Shown here piece after piece: positions 58,837 to 64,000 of a stretch of DNA of 64,000 nucleotides. This stretch comes from Brachionus plicatilis (Eukaryota > Rotifera > Eurotatoria > Ploima > Brachionidae). Each line of letters begins with the position of its first letter. Position 1 is the stretch's first letter. Location of the stretch: positions 1,603,006 to 1,667,005 of the forward strand of contig QEOQ01000204.1 in assembly GCA_010279815.1 (NCBI GenBank). Direction: 5' to 3'. Made by a program: the position numbers and the translations under genes. The notes beneath the pieces are model-generated. The model saw only the letters and a program-made list of their open reading frames with translations, was not told the DNA's origin and made no database searches.

Positions 58837-58872
58837 CCGGAGACCCTAAACCAGGGCTTCGCCCCGGACCCC
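58837..58872. repeat. GC-rich hairpin word in the transposase intron
   Basis: CCAGGGCTTCGCCCCGGACC, with the stem GGGC-TTC-GCCC, lies in AT-rich intronic DNA. A diverged relative lies at 7421-7462 close to the solo transposon terminus. Confidence 0.45.
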
Positions 58873-58904
58873 ATTAAATTTCCCTAAAATTAAATAATTT
58901 TAAA

Positions 58905-59195
58905 CAATTAAGTCAAAGTCCGGACTTTAATTTTTTTTTTTTGTTTAAAGTCGAAACCCAAAATTTTTTTTTAAAGTTTGCTAGATCAGACTTCATATCA
59001 AAAAATTTATATAGTCATTGGTTGTCTAATGCAATAGATTTGCCATATATCAGATTTTTCCTGCGATTTTAGCATAAAAGTCTTCACAATTCTTTTTCAG
59101 TATTCAAATTTTAAGTCCCGGACTTAAACTTTTGAAAAAAAAAAAGTCGGGACTTGAACTTGACTTGAGACTTTTGACTTTTAAACAACTCTGAT
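58905..59195. mobile_element. CAGAGTTG/AAGTC-family MITE-like insertion in the transposase intron
   Basis: Starts in AAGTCAAAGTCCGGACTTTA and ends TTGACTTTTAAACAACTCTG, the inverted terminal word of the family. GTCCGGACTT and GTCCCGGACTT words near each end are mutually complementary. Confidence 0.5.
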
Positions 59196-60299
59196 TTTAA
59201 TTTCATAATTTAAAATCATGTTTAGTAATGACTTTTTTTAAATTTGTGAATTAAAATCAGAACAAATAAATGCATTTTTATATAAAAATTTTCAAATTAA
59301 AATTAAATTACTGATCATTTATTTCAAAATTTTTATAAAATACTTTTAAATAATAGAATGATCATTTTTCTAGTCCTAAAAAGAATTTTCTAAATTTATT
59401 AGTAATTTAAATATCAATTTTAGGTAATATTGAAATTGGTTGTCCAAATACTCCTTCAAGAAAAAGCTATTATTGCGTTGAACATGAATATTTGGATTCT
59501 AAATTAAAATTTAAATTTGGAGATAAATTCTTTGAATGTAATATTGACAATATCAAACCAAATACTGGAAAACCTGAACTTGAAAAATTGAAAATATATG
59601 ATTGTTTTATTAACAAAAATGAAAAAGTGCTATATCTAGTGGGATATGAACAATTTTTACCTTTTTGGGCATCTGAAAATCAATTATCAAAAGAAGCACG
59701 GGAGCAATTTGATAGAAAAAATAATTTTGGAGAAGGAATTGACTGTAAAACACTAAAATGTTTATCATATCCATGTGATAAAAAAACAAGAACAGTTGGC
59801 GAGTTTCTTGCAGTTTATAATTGTGGAATAATTTGCGGATTTAGGGAAATATTTGGTTCAGAATCTTTGGTTCAGACAGCTTTATTTACACTCGATTTAT
59901 TCGATAATGTCCTAAGTCATCCAAACATTATTACATACGACGATGGATGTCATCTAAAAAAAATGATCGATCAAAGTGAAAAAGTAGTGTTTCGATCAAA
60001 AAGAATTGAAAAATTGTGTCAAAAAACAATTGTAATTGACAGATTCCATTACAAAGGACATAAAAAAAAAGACGATTACTGTAATTAAATTTGCAATCCT
60101 GACAATTATTCAGATTTAAATGATATCAATACTTCAGTTGTAGAGCAAATAAATTATTGGTTTTCGGGTTATAAACATTTAGTCAAGCATATGAACAGAG
60201 AAAGGTTCAAATTTTTTGTTTATTTAGTATGTAATGAATTAAATGAGTCAAACATTAATTTGCAAATATTGAGCAAGTTATAATTTCTGTTTATTATTG

Positions 60300-61125
60300 G
60301 AAATTTTTAAAGCAAAATATTTCTAAATAAAATTTTATTTAAAAAGAAACTTAAAAATTTAGTCCTTTACTTAAAAAAATATGATTAAAAATATCTAAAC
60401 TTACCTAGAATACATATAAAATAATCCAAAACTAATTATCCAAATATCCCCTATTGAATTTAGTGTAACATACCACAAAAAAGAGGGTAGTCCCTAAGTC
60501 ACTTATCTTCCGAATCATTCCGAATCTATTTCAACTATTTAGCCTTCATATAATTCCATCATGAGCTTGAGATACTAAATTACACAATGAACGAGGAATT
60601 AACAAAGATGCAAGGCTAACATTAAAAAAACTAAAAAGAACAAAAATTTAAAATTGAAGACCTCGCTTTACTCGTCTTCAATATTATTAAGTTATTATTA
60701 TTCTGCGTTCTTTTCGGGTTTAATTTAAAATGCCATAGCATTAGATTTGTATTTTTTATTAAATATTTATCAAGCATTAGTCCTAAATTGAATTGAAAAT
60801 TTTGATCGAGAAGCTAAACAATAGCTAAAATTAAGGAAATTGGAAAAAATTAGACTTAAAAGAATTGAAAGGACAAATATTAACAATATTAAAAAATAAC
60901 TTACAAATCCAAGAAATACAAAAAATTTAAAAAGAAAAAAAGCTAACATTAAATATACCACAAAGGAAAAAAAAATAATGAAGAAGACTTCGCTTTACTC
61001 GTCTTCAATATTATCTGGTTTTAAAATATCCTGCGACCCTGGCATTAAAATATATTTGGCACTGTCACTTTCTGTACAAAAAAAAATTAGAAAAATTAAT
61101 GTATTATTAAATTTAAAATTGGACA
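60300..61125. other. 3' non-coding part of the large transposon with a repeated hairpin
   Basis: Contains two copies of a 31-bp block, GAAGAC(C/T)TCGCTTTACTCG followed by TCTTCAATATTA, at 60656-60686 and 60983-61013. Each can fold GAAGAC against GTCTTC. Otherwise no coding sequence is present. Confidence 0.6.
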
Positions 61126-61129
61126 AATA

Positions 61130-61315
61130 AATAAATTAGAAAAAGTACAAAAAGTAACAGGGCCAAATAAAATAATTAGAAAAAGTACAAAAAGTACAAA
61201 AAGTACAAAAAGTAACAGGGCCAAATAAAATAATTAGAAAAAGTTCAAAAAGTACAAAAAGTACAAAAAGAACCAGGGCCAAATAAAATAATTAGAAAAA
61301 GTACAAAAAGTAAAA
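61130..61315 (-). repeat. Right subterminal array, 58-bp period
   Basis: About three units with CAGGGCC at 61158, 61216 and 61274 and AAAAAGTAC nonamers between them. It is the inverted counterpart of the left array, with fewer units. Confidence 0.9.
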
Positions 61316-61354
61316 AAAGGATTTACTTTTGAATATTTTCATTGTCTATACCTC

Positions 61355-64000
61355 GAAAATTTAGAATTTTTTTAGTGATTAAAAAAAGTCAAATGAAGCC
61401 TATTTTTTCATCTTAATATTTAAAATAGAATTTTTAGAAATATTTAACCTGAAAGTATGAGAAACTATCCCGCTCCAAATCTAGACACTTATCCTTTATT
61501 TTTATGACAAAATTAACTATAAAATTATGATCCTATGAAAGAAAAAATGATCTGCATATTGTATGATTAAAGTTTTATTTAACCGAATGGCTTTTTAATA
61601 AATTATAAATAAATTCTAATTTTAATTAGATTTTACTTCAATTTATATCATAGAAATTAATTTGAGTGCAAATTGCTCACATAAATATTGTACTCAAACA
61701 AAAAGAAATAAAAATTCATGGTTATTCTTTTCCGAGTAATAAATTTTAAATATCAAGCGATTTTAGACATATTTTGCAAGTTTTCTAATCAAATAAAAAG
61801 GTAAAATACTTGCAATCTATTACAAGATACATTTATATATTCAAAATTATATACAGAAAAAAGTTTTAAACAACTGACTCTTCAAAAATAAAATGCACAT
61901 ATATTTGATGGTTTTGTTGAAAACGCTTAAAATAAATTTAATTGCTGGAATTTATGATTTAAATTGTAAGACTTCCAAAAAGCAGGCATTTTTTTTATTT
62001 TATTCGTAACATTTTTGCAGAATAAGGTTAGCTTTAATGATCTAGAGAAAAATGAATATTTAATTTAATCTTTAAGGCTTTATTTAATTTAAATTCTGAA
62101 TTTTATTTCGATTTTTATGATTCGATTTAATAAGGTTTTCAGTATTTTCAAAACAAAAATTTTAACTAAGTTTTTAATTTTACTTCAATTTTGGTAATCA
62201 AGTTGTCCCATTTTATGGCTTGATAAAACTGACATTTCCACGATTTCATTAAAGTATAAGAAATAATTATTTATTTATTTCAAATATGATAAAAGATTAA
62301 AAATGGAAGATTGATAATATTTATAATTATTTTAATTGAAATATAACTTAAATTGATTTTATTTGTCGATTGCAGCATATTATACGGAAATGGAGAATAT
62401 AAAAATAATAGTTTGTAGCAATAAAAGAAAATTCAGTGTATATTATGTAATTAACTTTTTGAGAAGTTTGAATTCTTGCTCAAAGTGAAAGTCACCGCCT
62501 ATTTTAGGATACAAGCGACAATAGGCTTTAAAAAACGTTAAAATACAAAAAAACATTAATTAATGATAAGCTATAACCAATTTTAATAAGAGCCTTCATG
62601 TCAAAAAATTGGTACAAACTTAAGAAATGAAATAGAGCTAATTTTTTTATTTAAGGTGTAATTGGGATTTATTTTCGAAAAATTTATTAATTATAATTAA
62701 TAGAATTCTTGAGCTTGTGCTAGTCCTAAACAAAAACGCTTTTTTTTCAAAAAAGTCTCTCAAGAAATTTTGAATTTTTCAATCTAAAATTAAATAATAA
62801 ATAAAAAAAATTTAACTTTATAAATTTTTAATAATTTTTCAATAGTCTATCCAATTAATCTTTTGTGTTTTGCTTTTAATATTTTTTCGAATAATTATTT
62901 AAAAAAAAAATTATTTAAATCATAATTAAACTAATAGCCAGCTTTTTATTTCAATATTTTCATAGGACGCATATTTTCAAACTTAACTACTTTAAAATAT
63001 TATATTGTAATTAGACATGGCATTTTTAAAAACATTTAATTATGTTTTAATAATGGCTATTAAAAAATATAATTTTATTTTTGACTCGTTTTCATTAATT
63101 TTGCTTTGAGATTATTTTGATTTGAATTAAAAAAATTTTAGTTGATAAGAATAATAAAAATAAATTTTTGAGTGTTGATAGATTTTTGCTCTTAAATTTA
63201 ATTTTCTTTCAATTTACATAATATAATTCATTAATAATTCGTCTCGCATCTTTTTTATTAAAAAGTTTCATTTAATACGATAGAGTTTATCATAGCTAAA
63301 ATATACTTTTTAAAATATAGTAAAAATTTTAAAAATTATTAAATACTTATTATTCTTAAAAATTTATTAGATTTATTTTTTAATCTATAATATCATTCTA
63401 TTAATAAATTTCTCAAGATTTTATTTTCAAAGCTGTCTTTATAAATAAAAATCTGTAAAAAATTGAAAGAAAGTGGTTAGATACAGCATTTATGCCTGGT
63501 AATTAGTTTTGTTAATTTTTTCCTTCTTAAAATTTTAAACAGAATGGCATATTTTGGCTTTTAAATAATTATCTTGACCTAAAATATCATATAGTATTAT
63601 AACACGTTAATTAATGATAAAGTTTGTTCCTTGGTCAACTTGATAATAAACATTGAGCCAACAATATTTCATTTATAGCTTCCGAAATAGTTCAATGTAA
63701 ATATTTATGTGGGTCATAAATTTAAAAAATGTACAAAATGTTTTCACATAAAATAATTCAACGTGATAATACATAAAGGAAATTAATAAAAAATTATTAT
63801 TCTTTCATATCCTTCAGTTAATGGTAGAATCATAAAAATCAATGTCCTCAATAATCAGAAAAATTGGTAAAACAATCAGATATATTTATTCACACACAAT
63901 TAATCTCAATTTTCATCGAGCAGACAATGTTCTACATAGTAACCATTAAAGTATTCAAATTAAGGAAGCAAGCTTCAGGAACTAATATTTTAATGAAAAA
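61355..64000. other. AT-rich spacer
   Basis: From the transposon end to the window edge no gene, RNA gene or terminal repeat could be supported on either strand. Confidence 0.45.

Larger units (their letters stand above)
57571..60283 (+). pseudogene. KDZ-type (Kyakuja-Dileera-Zisupton) transposase with two in-frame TAA codons
   Basis: Exon 1 (57571-58498) and exon 2 (59424-60283) join in phase 1 (about 594 residues). The N-terminal half has Cys clusters (CIFC, then CSGPKPCWYNVKNCPKCKIK, later GCPNTPSRKSYYC). Exon 2 carries TRTVGEFLAVYNCGIICGFR, EIFGSESLVQTALF, then YDDGCHLKKM (first putative Asp), IDRFHYKGHK, and after the second stop VEQINYWFSGYKHLVKHMNR (putative Glu). These blocks are typical of KDZ transposases. 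TAA at 57811-57813 and at 60086-60088 interrupt an otherwise continuous frame with no shift. The second stop removes the presumed catalytic Glu. The two exons are separated by an AAGTC-repeat-containing intron. Either this copy is recently inactivated or the stops are sequencing/allelic errors. Confidence 0.8.
51503..61354. mobile_element. ~9.85-kb KDZ-type transposon with DUF3987-like ATPase cargo
   Basis: The left terminus GAGGTATAGACAATGAAAAT, then ATTCAAAAGTA, has its exact complement at 61324-61354. Immediately inside each end lies a matching array with a 58-bp period (left about 51530-51815, right about 61130-61315, in inverted orientation). Between them are three plus-strand genes: a P-loop ATPase (52287-55905), an AT-hook protein (56422-56703) and a KDZ-like transposase (57571-60283). 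Another terminus of the family lies at 7264. No convincing target duplication was found (CTTTTTTT against GAAAATTT). KDZ transposases are known in large eukaryotic DNA transposons; pairing with a DUF3987-type ATPase is not something I know to be described. Confidence 0.82.

Noticed and set aside
51503..61354. Possibility that the large element is a Polinton or an endogenous virus
   Set aside because: No protein-primed DNA polymerase, integrase, packaging ATPase with capsid genes, or structural proteins were seen; the transposase blocks are of KDZ type.
1..64000. CRISPR arrays, bacterial operons, rRNA genes
   Set aside because: No spaced direct repeats of CRISPR type, no Shine-Dalgarno-led gene clusters and no conserved rRNA sequence were seen; the window is eukaryotic.

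Overview
This is a window of animal nuclear DNA. It is extremely AT-rich, has no bacterial gene organisation, and its genes are sparse and split by GT-AG introns, many of them only about 45-60 bp. The start of a talin gene, a syntaxin, a class A GPCR and an insect-gustatory-receptor-like 7TM protein make it a metazoan. The base composition, small introns and dense DNA transposons suit a monogonont rotifer such as Brachionus, but that assignment is an inference.

Layout. 1-130: clipped end of a DNA transposon. 2.8-3.2 kb (-): first two coding exons of talin. 3.2-13 kb: mostly AT-rich spacer with decayed LINE 3' ends, one isolated copy of a large-transposon terminus (7.27 kb) and two weak candidate exons. 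13.1-15.7 kb: a TTAA-flanked piggyBac-type element with a broken Ginger2-like (KRBA2-type integrase) transposon nested in it. 16.0-16.6 kb (-): a LINE remnant. 17.9-23.9 kb and 25.1-28.8 kb (-): two tandem paralogous genes of unknown function sharing a DPIF-type motif block; the long intron of the first holds a 1-kb transposon and LINE debris. 29.4-32 kb: a transposon broken up by a fold-back repeat and a tRNA-like SINE. 32.6-33.5 kb (+): intronless syntaxin. 33.7-36.0 kb: a cluster of MITEs, including a GC-rich 200-bp hAT-type MITE with a perfect 8-bp target duplication. 37.1-38.4 kb (-): intronless GPCR. 42.8-46.0 kb (+): seven-exon gustatory-receptor-like gene. 47.3-48.6 kb: a 1.3-kb FLYWCH/Ulp1-bearing transposon that lacks a transposase and has intact target duplications.

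The most interesting object is at 51.5-61.35 kb: a roughly 9.85-kb composite DNA transposon. Its inverted termini carry subterminal arrays with a 58-bp period. Between them lie an eight-exon P-loop ATPase gene of DUF3987 (primase/helicase-like) type, a small AT-hook protein, and a cysteine-rich KDZ-type (Kyakuja-Dileera-Zisupton) transposase interrupted by two in-frame TAA codons. An assembly gap (310 N) lies inside it, flanked by a near-identical duplicated segment. All calls were made by eye; no database search was run.
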